The notes: a model not told the origin generated them from the sequence alone. Shown: positions 1 through 8,892, counted from the first letter of the stretch. The stretch: 64,000 bases of DNA from Pontibacillus litoralis JSM 072002 (GCF_000775615.1 NZ_AVPG01000014.1:1-64000), one strand, 5' to 3'. A program made the numbers and translations.

Positions 1-7
1 AAGTCAT

Positions 8-697
8 TTACACAAAAATATTGACAGTCCCAAAAGAAGTGCATAGCTTTTCACGTAAAAGGGACAAACTCCCACCTGTCCCTAAAGGTTTATCTTCTTC
101 TACAAAATCTAATCGATATTGCTTTACTGCTTCATTGAAGTAGGACTTAATCATATTCTTTTTATAATTAACCGTCATATAGAATTGCATAACACCAAAT
201 TTGACAAATCTATTCATGATTCGCTCAACAATTGGCGTATCCCCAATTGGCACCAGCGGCTTAGGTAAAATCTTTGTATATGGATATAATCGTGTTCCTT
301 TTCCACCAGCCATAATAACTACTGGAATATCAATTTTATTAAATCTATTTAATACACCGTCGATAGTTTCATTCCAAAATATTATATCTTTCACTTTGTT
401 TTTGTCATCTACAACAGGAATGGCATCAATAAATTTAGCTTTCATAATGCCGAACGCTTTTTTCTCCTCACCACATTTAACCACGTATGGATCCGTGTTC
501 ATAATATTGGATACTTCCTCATTTAAATCTCCACTTTTCAGTATCCATCTTCTGAAATCACCATCTGTAATGACTCCGCTCAATGTTCGATTTTCATTAG
601 CAACAAGAAGTATTTTCTTTGATGTTACATCTCTTTTTTTTATGGCGTCTTTGATTGATACATCTTCACGTATAATAAGCTGCTCAACATCAACCAT
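8..697 (-). CDS. CBS-domain nucleotidyltransferase (PtmE-like), 3' part possibly frameshifted
   Basis: Two CBS motifs occupy about residues 5-115. A sugar-nucleotide transferase domain starts near residue 125, with the motif GGKGTRLYPYTKILPKPL. This architecture matches PtmE, the guanylyltransferase that starts GDP-linked legionaminic acid synthesis; the assignment rests on fold plus its legB/legC neighbours. The ATG at 697 is chosen because AGGAG lies 8-9 nt upstream; it overlaps legC by 8 bp. The frame ends after only 229 residues, about a hundred short of the family's usual length, just after the GTGGSLSLL motif. A +1 shift in a T run near position 16 would restore a plausible continuation ending in VND, so this may be a frameshift or a sequencing error at the window edge. 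Confidence 0.75.
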   Translation of the reverse strand: MVDVEQLIIREDVSIKDAIKKRDVTSKKILLVANENRTLSGVITDGDFRRWILKSGDLNEEVSNIMNTDPYVVKCGEEKKAFGIMKAKFIDAIPVVDDKNKVKDIIFWNETIDGVLNRFNKIDIPVVIMAGGKGTRLYPYTKILPKPLVPIGDTPIVERIMNRFVKFGVMQFYMTVNYKKNMIKSYFNEAVKQYRLDFVEEDKPLGTGGSLSLLREKLCTSFGTVNIFV

Positions 698-1880
698 GAT
701 GATCACTCCTAGCTTGTATAGAAGTTAAACAATTTACTACTGAATCAACCTGCTCCTCAGTAAGGTTTGAACTGCATGGTATATTAATAACATTTTCTAC
801 ATAATAATTTGCTTTTTCTATTTGATATGCTTGATTATTCTTATATGGTTTTTGTTGATGAATTAATCCCCATATAGGCCTTGTTTGAATGCCTTTATTA
901 TGCAAGGAAGTGATTAATTCATCGCGCTTTATCCCATAGGCCTTTCCGTCTACGATTAATGAATAAAACCAATAATTAGGCCTAGTACTATAATTAAATT
1001 CCAAAAGCCGTAACCCAGGAATGTCCTGTATTTTTTCTTGATATAAATAATAATTTCTTTCTTTGACCGCAATGAATTGCTCTAATTGTTCTAACTGCGC
1101 TAATCCAATTGCAGCTTGTACATTTGTCATTCTATAATTATAACCAACTTCATTATGTGTATAATACAGCCCATCATCCTTGGCTTGGGTGGATAAGTAC
1201 TTAGCTTTATCCATTAAATTTTGGTTAGCTCCTACTAGCATGCCGCCTCCGCCAGTAGTAATAATTTTGTTACCATTAAAGGAATAGACGCCAAAGTCGC
1301 CAACAGTTCCAGCATATTTACCCTTATATTTCCCATCAGTGTAATAGCTGCCTAAGGATTCTGTGGCATCTTCAATTACTTTAATATTATATTTTTGAGC
1401 AACATTCATTACTCTTTCCATGTCTAGTAGATTACCAAAAATATGTACTACTAAAATGGCTTTAATTCCTTTACCTGTCTTTCTATTTATAAGCTGACCA
1501 TTATCTACCTTACATTCCTGTTCAACGAATCTAATTAATTTGTCGGTATCCATGTTTAACGTATCATCACAGTCCATAAAAACAGGATCTGCTCCACAAT
1601 ATGTAACAGGGTTTACAGCCGCGATAAATGTTAATGAAGGTACAATCACTTCATCATTCGGGCCTACATCACTTAATTTTAATGCCAAATGTAACCCTGC
1701 TGTGCCACTTTGACAGGCTACCGCTTGTTCAAGATGAAGATAGCTTGCTATACTATCTTCAAATTTATTTATATAAGAACCACCCGTTGATACCCACTCT
1801 GTTTCAACAGCATTTGTTACATATTCTAATTCTCTTCCCTTTAAATTTGGGACTGAAAGAGGAATAAACTTTTGTGCCAT
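690..1880 (-). CDS. legC: LegC-family PLP-dependent sugar aminotransferase
   Basis: This 396-residue protein belongs to the DegT/DnrJ/EryC1 aminotransferase family. The segment SFNGNKIITTGGGGM places the PLP lysine at K205, and CQSGTAGLHLAL near residues 56-67 is the usual cofactor-phosphate loop. In the legionaminic pathway LegC aminates C4 of the keto sugar made by LegB, and legB lies immediately upstream. A strong GGAGGAG precedes the ATG at 1880. The gap to legB is 10 bp and the 3' end overlaps the nucleotidyltransferase, so the genes are co-transcribed. The general fold is certain; the exact sugar substrate is inferred from context. Confidence 0.88.
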   Translation of the reverse strand: MAQKFIPLSVPNLKGRELEYVTNAVETEWVSTGGSYINKFEDSIASYLHLEQAVACQSGTAGLHLALKLSDVGPNDEVIVPSLTFIAAVNPVTYCGADPVFMDCDDTLNMDTDKLIRFVEQECKVDNGQLINRKTGKGIKAILVVHIFGNLLDMERVMNVAQKYNIKVIEDATESLGSYYTDGKYKGKYAGTVGDFGVYSFNGNKIITTGGGGMLVGANQNLMDKAKYLSTQAKDDGLYYTHNEVGYNYRMTNVQAAIGLAQLEQLEQFIAVKERNYYLYQEKIQDIPGLRLLEFNYSTRPNYWFYSLIVDGKAYGIKRDELITSLHNKGIQTRPIWGLIHQQKPYKNNQAYQIEKANYYVENVINIPCSSNLTEEQVDSVVNCLTSIQARSDHHG

Positions 1881-1890
1881 TGTTCTCCTC

Positions 1891-2871
1891 CTATATGTTG
1901 TAAATGGTTGTTTTATATTTATCTAAATTATGTTTAAAAAACTCGATTGTTTCAGCTAAACCTTGTTCAAAAGAGTATTGAGGCTCCCAATCAGTTAGAC
2001 GTTTTATTTTCTTATTAGAACCTAATAGTCTATTCACTTCACTATTTTCAGGTCTAAGTCGTTGCTCATCACAGACGATTTTAGCATTTGGATTAATTTG
2101 CTTAATCAGCTCTTCGGCAAGCTGACCAATCGAAATTTCTTGTTCCGTTGCAATATTAATTTCTTCACCAATAGTTCCTGTCGATTTAGCTATTTCGATA
2201 AAACCCTTTGCAGTGTCCTTTACGAAATTAAAATCTCTTGTCGGTGTTAATGAACCTAATTTAATCTCCTCTTGTCCAGCAAGTAATTGTGTAATAATAG
2301 TAGGTATGACAGCTCGCGCTGATTGGCGTGGACCGTATGTGTTAAATGGTCTTACAATCGTAATAGGCATATTAAAACTTCTGTAGAAAGATTCCGCTAA
2401 TCGATCAGCGCCGATTTTTGTTGCTGAATATGGTGATTGTCCCTGGAAAGGATGCTGTTCATCTATCGGAACGTATTGTGCTGTTCCATATACTTCTGAA
2501 GTAGACGTCATTAACAACCTTGAAGTACCTAAATCTCGCGCAGCCTGTAGAACGTTTAAAGTCCCTTTTATATTTGTATCTACATACGTATCGGGAGAAT
2601 GATAACTAAATGGAATAGCGATTAAAGCAGCTAAATGATATACTTCATCTACTCCCTTCATAGCTTCTTTTACTCCATTTGGGTCCCTAACATCACCTGT
2701 AAATACCTCAATTTCACTCATTATTTCTTTAGGGAGTGTGTCTAGCCATCCCCATGAATTAAAGGAATTGTAATAAGTAAAAGCTGTTACTGTATGTCCT
2801 TGCTTTACTAATTCTTCCGTTAAGTGGCTGCCAATAAATCCATCAGCACCTGTTATTAATACGTTTGCCAT
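1891..2871 (-). CDS. legB: NAD-dependent 4,6-dehydratase, LegB type
   Basis: This is an extended short-chain dehydrogenase. The NAD loop GADGFIGSH sits at the extreme N-terminus, TSTSEVYG provides the active-site Ser/Glu region, and PYSATKIGAD contains the catalytic Tyr and Lys. LegB removes water from a nucleotide-linked N-acetylglucosamine to make the 4-keto-6-deoxy sugar used by LegC. The ATG at 2871 is preferred over an upstream in-frame start at 2952 because AGGAG lies just before it and the Rossmann fold begins directly. It heads the legB-legC-transferase series downstream of fliT. A hairpin in the 82-bp gap before it suggests partial termination or attenuation. Confidence 0.87.
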   Translation of the reverse strand: MANVLITGADGFIGSHLTEELVKQGHTVTAFTYYNSFNSWGWLDTLPKEIMSEIEVFTGDVRDPNGVKEAMKGVDEVYHLAALIAIPFSYHSPDTYVDTNIKGTLNVLQAARDLGTSRLLMTSTSEVYGTAQYVPIDEQHPFQGQSPYSATKIGADRLAESFYRSFNMPITIVRPFNTYGPRQSARAVIPTIITQLLAGQEEIKLGSLTPTRDFNFVKDTAKGFIEIAKSTGTIGEEINIATEQEISIGQLAEELIKQINPNAKIVCDEQRLRPENSEVNRLLGSNKKIKRLTDWEPQYSFEQGLAETIEFFKHNLDKYKTTIYNI

Positions 2872-2925
2872 CTTCTCGCTCCTATAATAAATTGTAAGTT
2901 GAACACCAAAATCTAAAATTAAATA

Positions 2926-2948
2926 ACCGTGCCAAGAACAGACACGGT
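2926..2948 (-). terminator. weak hairpin between the fliT-linked ORF and legB
   Basis: Arms ACCGTG and CACGGT enclose an 11-nt loop and are followed on the minus strand by an AT-rich stretch with short T runs. The stem is only 6 bp, so it may act as a partial terminator that lowers expression of the sugar genes relative to the flagellar genes. Confidence 0.4.
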
Positions 2949-2953
2949 ACACT

Positions 2954-3346
2954 TTAACGAACTATATACGGATCAATTAAAGCATTCATACTATGATGCC
3001 AATTCTCAAATTGTGGTGTAACATGTTGCTGTATTAAATCCCTTTTGTCATGATTTGATTGCTTTTCAAACCAACTCGACATCAATTGAACCAGTTGTTG
3101 GAATGCATTAAATTGTTTCTCTAGCTCCTCTTTCGAATCAGTAAATAGCTTTGAGATCGTTTGATTTCCTCGATTAATTTGTTGTAATGCCGAAATAATA
3201 TCGGAAAATACCACATCTACTTGTGGAGATACATCATTTATTAAATTACGCTCAATATACTCTAGACCTTCTCCTATAGTTACTAAAAGATCCGTATACT
3301 GTTTTATAAAGATTTGTTGTTCTGCTGTCAGGTTATTCAAATACAT
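2954..3346 (-). CDS. Helical protein of unknown function, downstream of fliT
   Basis: I do not recognise a family. The product is about 130 residues, has no signal peptide or membrane segment, and looks almost wholly helical (for example the span from EELEKQ to WFEKQ). It follows fliT with no gap: the fliT stop is directly followed by GTG ATG, and the ATG at 3346 has AGGTG upstream, while the GTG at 3349 is the alternative. Tight coupling to fliS and fliT suggests a flagellar or export-chaperone-like role, but that is inference from position only. Confidence 0.7.
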   Translation of the reverse strand: MYLNNLTAEQQIFIKQYTDLLVTIGEGLEYIERNLINDVSPQVDVVFSDIISALQQINRGNQTISKLFTDSKEELEKQFNAFQQLVQLMSSWFEKQSNHDKRDLIQQHVTPQFENWHHSMNALIDPYIVR

Positions 3347-3349
3347 CAC

Positions 3350-3703
3350 CTATTTCTTTTTATCTAGAAACATTCCATCATAATTACTTACGCTTTTATA
3401 TGGATTAATATATTTCTTACTAGTTGTTTTCGTCCTCTTTAAACGAGCTATTTCGCTTTTAACATACTTTAAATGCTCATTTAAGTTCTTCTTAATATAC
3501 TCATCCATAGCCAAGATTTCCTTGCCTTTAACTTGACCTTCTTCAGTTTCTGGACGCTTAATATTTAATAATATTTGTTCACGTTCAGCTAGTAAATGCT
3601 GAATTTTTTCCACATGCTCTAAACGTTCTTCTTCGACAGGTTGCCTTTGTAAAAGGTGATATAAAGATAGTGTTATATCGTAAAACCTATTTAACCGCTC
3701 CAT
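3350..3703 (-). CDS. fliT: Flagellar protein FliT-like
   Basis: This is a short helical protein of 117 residues. The C-terminal segment KKYINPYKSVSNYDGMFLD is typical of Bacillus FliT, which ends in a Y-G-M-F motif. In this family FliT is the export chaperone for the filament cap protein FliD, and fliD and fliS lie immediately upstream. The gene overlaps the end of fliS by one base (ATG/stop junction), which indicates translational coupling. Sequence conservation in FliT is low, so the call rests on the C-terminal motif plus conserved gene order. Confidence 0.8.
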   Translation of the reverse strand: MERLNRFYDITLSLYHLLQRQPVEEERLEHVEKIQHLLAEREQILLNIKRPETEEGQVKGKEILAMDEYIKKNLNEHLKYVKSEIARLKRTKTTSKKYINPYKSVSNYDGMFLDKKK

Positions 3704-4101
3704 TATACGTTACCAACTATCCCTTTTTGCTGATTTTTTGTTAATTTTATTACTTCTTTCCACGTATCACGAAACTCAACAACAAATCCTTCTACTTCAT
3801 CTAAAATTTTTACATCATTTTGCATGTTTGCTTCTAACAAACGATGATTCAAATATTCATATAGCGGCATTATTTGCTTCGTAATTTCATACTCTGGATC
3901 CATTGTTATCATTAGTTCACTTACAATGTTTTGTGCTTTTTGAATATACATATTTTTCGATTCATAATTACCTTCTTCTATTCCTCTTTTTGCTAATTTA
4001 ATAAATTTCAAGCATCCATTATATAGCATTAAAGTTAACTCGCTCGGTGATGCTGTTTGAATAGAATTATTTTGATATTTTTCATGTACCTGTGTTGACA
4101 T
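3703..4101 (-). CDS. fliS: Flagellin export chaperone FliS
   Basis: The 132-residue protein has the standard FliS opening, with YQNNSIQTASPSELTLMLYNG near residues 9-30, and an all-helical body. FliS binds the C-terminal D0 region of flagellin in the cytoplasm and prevents premature polymerisation. In B. subtilis it also helps release FliW to antagonise CsrA. It lies 17 bp after fliD and runs into fliT. Length and start agree with the family. Confidence 0.95.
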   Translation of the reverse strand: MSTQVHEKYQNNSIQTASPSELTLMLYNGCLKFIKLAKRGIEEGNYESKNMYIQKAQNIVSELMITMDPEYEITKQIMPLYEYLNHRLLEANMQNDVKILDEVEGFVVEFRDTWKEVIKLTKNQQKGIVGNV

Positions 4102-4118
4102 TCCATCATTGCCCCTCT

Positions 4119-5594
4119 TTAGCCAAATTGCTGCATTAAATACATGGATTGGGAATTCATTTGTTGAATCGCCTTCTCCATTGCAGTGAACTCACGCCAA
4201 TATCGATTTTCAACTTTTGTCAACCGACCTTCAAAGTCATTCATTTCGTCTTTTAAATCTCTCATCTCTCTGCCCATTGAATAACTAGAATCAACCATGG
4301 AAGGCTTTCCGGCTTTGCGTTCAATTTTTTTCATTGTGTCATATGCCGCATCTTGTAATTTATCAGCAATTCCATCTATTTCTCCTTCACCAACAAACAG
4401 CTTTGTTACTGATTCTGGATCTTCTGTAAGCGCCGAACGTAATTTCTCTTCGTCGACAACTAGTTTTCCATCACGATTTTCAAAAGATGTGGTAATACCT
4501 ATTTCTGTTATATTAGAATATTGACCAGAAGTCTTTACTGATTCATACCATTCTACTCTCATTGTAGATAAGGCTCCTCCTAAAATAGGATCATTATATA
4601 AAAGACCCTTTTTAGCCTGTTCTTCCCATAGTTCTATCTCTTTTTCATCCATTTCTTTTCGTTGTGCTTCCGTTAATGGTTTAAACTCTCTATTTGGCTT
4701 CTCAGAAATACCTTTTTGAACTTCTTCAACAAATTTGTTATACGTGTCTACAAACTTCATAATGCCTTCAACAGCTCCATCAACATCATTCGTTACGTTG
4801 ATATTAACTGGGTCTGCTGTCACTTTATTCAATTTAAGCTCCATACCATTTATCGTATATTCATTGTCATGTGACGTAATCTCCATTACCCCATTATAGG
4901 TAAACTTAGCATCTTGGCCACCATTTTCATTGCCAAGCTGTAACGTATTAGTTAAAAAGTTAACGTTATCGCCTTCAAATGTCATTTCGCTACCTTCAGC
5001 ATTATAATTACCTGCTTCTGTACGCTCCATCATAATCTTATCTGATGACTCTTCATAGAAAACTCGTACACCAATATCTGCATTGTTCATTTCTTGAAGA
5101 ACATCATTCAATGATTTATCACCAGTTATTTCAAACGTATGCGACTTCTCTCCGTCCTTCGTATGCGTTTTTATAGTAAATGAACCTTCACTAAAGCCAT
5201 TAGCAAAATCTTGTTCACTTAACTTACCGTCTGGATCAATCTTTGTAGTCCCTGAAATAGATCCATCACTCACTCGATATGCTTGTGTAGCAAGTTGAGT
5301 TACATGAATGCTATAGTTTCCATTTCCAGCATTTGAGTTTGCATTAACAGTAACTGATTCTGGATTCGAAGAACTTGCTATCTTATTGTTATATGAGGAT
5401 TGATATTTCATTTCCATCGCTAATTTCTCAAGTTCTGCCAGCTGTTTATTTACTTCTCTATAGGCATTTCGTTGCCACGTTAAATACGTTTTCTCTTGCT
5501 CCATTTTATCCAAAGGAATTCGCTCTGCTGTCATTAAATCCTTAACAATACTATCAATATCCATTCCTGTTGCTAATCCACCAACGCGCATCAC
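4119..5594 (-). CDS. fliD: Flagellar hook-associated protein 2, filament cap FliD
   Basis: The N-terminus MRVGGLATGMDIDSIVKDLM is diagnostic of FliD. A variable central region and a helical C-terminus ending in MYLMQQFG complete the expected architecture, at about 490 residues. FliD forms the pentameric cap at the filament tip where flagellin subunits fold. The start is either GTG at 5594 or ATG at 5591, both behind AAGGTGG. It lies 12 bp downstream of flaG and 17 bp upstream of fliS in the sigma-D driven flaG-fliD-fliS-fliT unit. Confidence 0.96.
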   Translation of the reverse strand: MMRVGGLATGMDIDSIVKDLMTAERIPLDKMEQEKTYLTWQRNAYREVNKQLAELEKLAMEMKYQSSYNNKIASSSNPESVTVNANSNAGNGNYSIHVTQLATQAYRVSDGSISGTTKIDPDGKLSEQDFANGFSEGSFTIKTHTKDGEKSHTFEITGDKSLNDVLQEMNNADIGVRVFYEESSDKIMMERTEAGNYNAEGSEMTFEGDNVNFLTNTLQLGNENGGQDAKFTYNGVMEITSHDNEYTINGMELKLNKVTADPVNINVTNDVDGAVEGIMKFVDTYNKFVEEVQKGISEKPNREFKPLTEAQRKEMDEKEIELWEEQAKKGLLYNDPILGGALSTMRVEWYESVKTSGQYSNITEIGITTSFENRDGKLVVDEEKLRSALTEDPESVTKLFVGEGEIDGIADKLQDAAYDTMKKIERKAGKPSMVDSSYSMGREMRDLKDEMNDFEGRLTKVENRYWREFTAMEKAIQQMNSQSMYLMQQFG

Positions 5595-5606
5595 ACGCCA
5601 CCACCT

Positions 5607-5975
5607 TTATATTTTCTTATCGACTAAAAATCCCATTAATTCTGCCATGGATGCATACAAATCTAGCATTTTCTTAGGTGGGATTTCTTTAATAATTTCT
5701 TCTGTATTAGAGTCAATAATTGTTACATAATATTCCTCTAACTTATCATGGAACTCAAACCGAATTTCTGACAATGAAGGTTTCAAAAAATTATTCAGGC
5801 TATCCACAATGGAGCGAGCCTCTTCTTTATTTATACCCTTTTCATTGGTTACTTCTTTCTTCTCTTTCACAAACGAGTGATCATCATTCATTGCCTCTGC
5901 TGTTGAAACAATAATGTGATCAGCACGCTGCAGGAGGTGTGACCCAGATAACATTTTTCCTATGTCCACTGCCAT
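5607..5975 (-). CDS. flaG: Flagellar protein FlaG
   Basis: This 122-residue protein has the FlaG core: NNFLKPSLSEIRFEFHDKLEEY followed by VTIIDSNTEEIIKEIPPKKMLD, ending in MAELMGFLVDKKI. FlaG is a small accessory protein linked to filament length control and is usually the first gene before fliD. A sigma-D-like promoter lies about 35 bp upstream. Order and spacing match the B. subtilis yvyC-fliD region. Confidence 0.92.
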   Translation of the reverse strand: MAVDIGKMLSGSHLLQRADHIIVSTAEAMNDDHSFVKEKKEVTNEKGINKEEARSIVDSLNNFLKPSLSEIRFEFHDKLEEYYVTIIDSNTEEIIKEIPPKKMLDLYASMAELMGFLVDKKI

Positions 5976-6006
5976 TAACCCCTCTCATCAGCCCTGTTTA
6001 TATTTT

Positions 6007-6033
6007 ATATCGGGAACCTATGATGAGTTATTA
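6007..6033 (-). promoter_or_regulatory. Sigma-D-like promoter for flaG-fliD-fliS-fliT
   Basis: On the minus strand a TAAT element is followed by 15 nt and then CCCGATAT. These match the sigma-D consensus TAAA-N15-GCCGATAT at 3/4 and 7/8 positions. It lies about 35 bp upstream of the flaG start. Confidence 0.7.
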
Positions 6034-6075
6034 AGGAAATAAGGTTAAAAAAATGTTTTTTGGTTAAATTCATTC

Positions 6076-6138
6076 ATAAAAAAATCCTTATATACTGGTA
6101 TGCAGTGGAATTAATGCTCCAGAGCCCCATATATAAGG
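6076..6138 (-). terminator. Rho-independent terminator after maf
   Basis: On the minus strand, arms CCTTATATA and TATATAAGG flank an inner TGGA/TCCA hairpin, and seven T residues follow. It separates the maf gene from the flaG promoter. Confidence 0.7.
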
Positions 6139-6169
6139 TGGAATAAGGAATACTTTATTAATCATTCCG

Positions 6170-7888
6170 TTACGAATGTACTTCATTTTTTAATTCTTTT
6201 CTTAGCTCCATAAATTTAGTATCATTCATGATTAATTCGACATGTTCTATTATTATTTGAATTAACTTAAAGAACTCTATAAAAATATATTTCTTATCTT
6301 CATTTGTATATTGTTCTTTGTCTAATAGAAATTCAAATACGTTATTAATACGGTTCACGATAAATGAAATTTGGTTTAAAATCACATCTTCCAAAATAGG
6401 CATTGATCGAATTGCCTTTAACATTTCAAGCATCTCGATAAGCTTACCATCTGATATATAATCATTTTTACTAAAGCGAACTAATTGAGCTTTAATTCGT
6501 CGAAGTTCATTGTGTAACTCATCTAGCTCTTTCACAATAATCGATATTTCATTAAGCGCTTCAGAAGTTACAACTTTAGGATTTAAGTTAAGAGCTACTT
6601 CTTCTCTTTGAGTTCTCACTTTAATTTCCTCGTATGATATATAAGGAACATGATCAATTTTCGCACCGTATTTCGCCAGATTATATACACGTACTTTATT
6701 TAAATCAAATAATTTTACTAACTGATTAAAGCTTTGCAAAAAGGAATATAATGGATACGTCGTTCCTGACTTACCACCAGCATTGTTATCGATATATAAA
6801 TCTATGTTTTTATTATTTTTATCCACAAACTCGCCTTCAGCAGCCTCATCCGCATAATACTGATTATTTTCTAGCGCTAAATCTTGTCCTATTAAGTAGA
6901 TTTCCGAAAACCCTAAATAATACATAACTTGTAGAGTAAAAACCGCTACAGAAGGACCAGAATAAAATGTGTTCAAATCAGGTCTTGCTTTACTCGTAAT
7001 ACCTTCTACAGACTCAGGAACCAATATAGCATCTCCAGTATGGTATTTTAATATATTTGAATTCACAATACTTCCAACAATTAACTTACCATTATATGAA
7101 TACTCTTTAAAATGCGCTTCGTAATTAATGTCAGCTGAATCAAAGCTGGTCACAAAGTCTGGCGTAATATCATTTTTTAAAAGCAATTTCATTACAGATC
7201 CTACAGCAAACACATGAGCACCTTTTTGCAACTCTTTAATTTCTGGAATTAATTTTGAAGCGGAAGGTCCGGCAGATACAAGCACTCCTCGTTGACCTTT
7301 AAACTTATCTTTAAATTCTTCAAATAAAGATAAAGAATAGCTATACTTTAAATTTAGTAATGGTTCTATTAACCAGTCTTTTTGAAATAACTGCTGTGTA
7401 TTTTGGTTCATCTTTAATATTCGTAAGCCGTTCTTCAACTGTGATATGACTTCTTTCAAGAAATCAAGGTCGGTTTTCTCATAGTTTGGATGAATATGTA
7501 ATTCTATATCTACCCCAATAAACTTAGCCAATATAGATTGAAAGTCTAATATAGGTACTTCTCGATCCTTGGACTGTAAAACAGTAATATGATTAGCATG
7601 GACAAGCATTGCTTTTATTTCATCACCTATTACCACTTCACTGTAAGGTTCAATAATGATCATATGTATAATTTTTGATGGATTATTAATGAAATTTTTT
7701 ACAATTTCACCATTTCCGATGCCTAGCACAATCATTACTTTCACTTGTTCTCTATGGGGATACAAAAATTGATCCATTTCAGAAACGCTATTTGAGATAG
7801 AATTTAGCGGCACACGCTTCTTATAATCAGAAAAAACGTTAATAATATTTCCTTCTTGATTAACTTCTCTTGCTATTGTGTATGGCAT
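6170..7888 (-). CDS. Maf/DUF115-type motility accessory glycosyltransferase
   Basis: The central segment GVLVSAGPSASKLIPEI followed by VFAVGS and IYLIGQDLAL is characteristic of the Maf (6-hydroxymethylpterin pyrophosphokinase MptE-like, DUF115) family. Maf proteins transfer nonulosonic acids such as legionaminic or pseudaminic acid onto flagellin Ser/Thr residues in the cytoplasm before export. The ATG at 7888 (572 residues) is chosen over an in-frame start at 7933 because AAGGT lies 8 nt upstream. Its place directly after hag, together with legB/legC after fliT, points to flagellin as the acceptor. The exact sugar is inferred. Confidence 0.88.
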   Translation of the reverse strand: MPYTIAREVNQEGNIINVFSDYKKRVPLNSISNSVSEMDQFLYPHREQVKVMIVLGIGNGEIVKNFINNPSKIIHMIIIEPYSEVVIGDEIKAMLVHANHITVLQSKDREVPILDFQSILAKFIGVDIELHIHPNYEKTDLDFLKEVISQLKNGLRILKMNQNTQQLFQKDWLIEPLLNLKYSYSLSLFEEFKDKFKGQRGVLVSAGPSASKLIPEIKELQKGAHVFAVGSVMKLLLKNDITPDFVTSFDSADINYEAHFKEYSYNGKLIVGSIVNSNILKYHTGDAILVPESVEGITSKARPDLNTFYSGPSVAVFTLQVMYYLGFSEIYLIGQDLALENNQYYADEAAEGEFVDKNNKNIDLYIDNNAGGKSGTTYPLYSFLQSFNQLVKLFDLNKVRVYNLAKYGAKIDHVPYISYEEIKVRTQREEVALNLNPKVVTSEALNEISIIVKELDELHNELRRIKAQLVRFSKNDYISDGKLIEMLEMLKAIRSMPILEDVILNQISFIVNRINNVFEFLLDKEQYTNEDKKYIFIEFFKLIQIIIEHVELIMNDTKFMELRKELKNEVHS

Positions 7889-7916
7889 ATAAGTTACCTT
7901 TCTTAAAATAGTATGA

Positions 7917-7945
7917 ATAGAGCTGGTATACAATACCAGCTCTAT
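7917..7945 (-). terminator. Hairpin terminator after hag
   Basis: A perfect 13-bp stem (ATAGAGCTGGTAT and its complement) with a 3-nt loop lies between hag and maf. The T tract on the minus strand is short, so some read-through into maf is plausible. Confidence 0.65.
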
Positions 7946-7992
7946 TTTATAGATGTATTCCTCCTAAGAGAAAATACGATATTTTGTTTAAA

Positions 7993-8802
7993 TTAACGTA
8001 ATAATTGAAGTACGCCTTGTGGCTGTTGGTTCGCTTTAGCAAGCATAGCTTGAGAAGCTTGAGCCAAGATAGAAGACTTCGTTTGTTCCATCATTTCTTT
8101 CGCCATATCTACGTCACGAACACGAGATTCCGCAGCAGTTAGGTTCTCAGAAGATGTACCAAGGTTGTTAATTGTATGCTCTAGGCGGTTTTGAACAGCA
8201 CCTAAGCTAGCACGCTCAGAAGATACATTGCTAATTGCAGCATCTAAATTAGAAAGCGCAGCGTTAGCACCTGTTTGTGAACCAATGTCAATTCCATCTA
8301 CACCTAAACCAGACGCTGTCATAGTTGAAATAGTTACAGACATATTTTGTCCTATGTTAGCACCGATATGGAATTTACCAGAGAATGAACCATCAAGTAA
8401 GTTTTTCGTGTTAAATTCAGTATTCTCACCGATACGAGTCAATTCTTCGTTTAGTGCTGTAATCTCTTTCTGTAACTCTGCACGGTCCTCATCAGTGTTC
8501 GTATCGTTGGCAGATTGTACAGAAAGCTCACGCATACGTTGTAGGATTGCTTCACTTTCGTTTAGCGCACCTTCAGCAGTTTGGATTAAAGAAATACCAT
8601 CTTGAGCATTACGTTGAGCTTGATCCAAACCACGGATTTGTCCGCGCATTTTCTCAGAGATTGCAAGACCAGCTGCATCATCCGCTGCTTTGTTAATACG
8701 TAGACCAGAAGAAAGCTTTTCCATAGATTTACTTTGCATGTTGTTTGCTGCAGAAAGTTGGCGGTGAGTGTTAAGAGCCGCAATATTGTGATTAATAATC
8801 AT
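7993..8802 (-). CDS. hag: Flagellin
   Basis: The N-terminus [16 protein letters not shown] and the C-terminus [19 protein letters not shown] are the flagellin D0 helices. [23 protein letters not shown] is the conserved D1 segment. At 269 residues it is a short flagellin with almost no D2/D3 insert, as in many Bacillus strains. The short central region is rich in Ser and Thr and is the likely glycosylation surface for the adjacent Maf protein. The gene has a strong AAGGAGG site, a sigma-D promoter and a structured leader predicted to be controlled by CsrA. Confidence 0.97.
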   Translation of the reverse strand: MIINHNIAALNTHRQLSAANNMQSKSMEKLSSGLRINKAADDAAGLAISEKMRGQIRGLDQAQRNAQDGISLIQTAEGALNESEAILQRMRELSVQSANDTNTDEDRAELQKEITALNEELTRIGENTEFNTKNLLDGSFSGKFHIGANIGQNMSVTISTMTASGLGVDGIDIGSQTGANAALSNLDAAISNVSSERASLGAVQNRLEHTINNLGTSSENLTAAESRVRDVDMAKEMMEQTKSSILAQASQAMLAKANQQPQGVLQLLR

Positions 8803-8827
8803 ATTCCTATTCCTCCTTGAATAATCA

Positions 8828-8847
8828 GGTTCACGTCCATATGAACC
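8828..8847 (-). promoter_or_regulatory. Hairpin with GGA in the loop in the hag leader (candidate CsrA site)
   Basis: Arms GGTTCA and TGAACC present an 8-nt loop containing GGA, the canonical CsrA recognition geometry, about 25 nt upstream of the hag start. The AGGAGG ribosome site supplies a second GGA. In B. subtilis CsrA represses hag by binding two such sites; the same layout is visible here. Confidence 0.7.
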
Positions 8848-8870
8848 TATGTAAGTATTTAGCCAAACAT

Positions 8871-8892
8871 TTATAAGTCGGCCGCCTTATAA
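8871..8892 (-). promoter_or_regulatory. Upstream hairpin in the hag leader
   Basis: A 7-bp stem (TTATAAG with CTTATAA) encloses an 8-nt GC-rich loop near the 5' end of the predicted hag transcript. It may stabilise the abundant flagellin mRNA. No GGA is in the loop, so it is not obviously a CsrA site. Confidence 0.5.

Noticed and set aside
201-728. Plus-strand open frame of 175 codons opposite the nucleotidyltransferase
   Set aside because: It is the antisense shadow of a clear CBS/transferase gene and has no homology or ribosome site.
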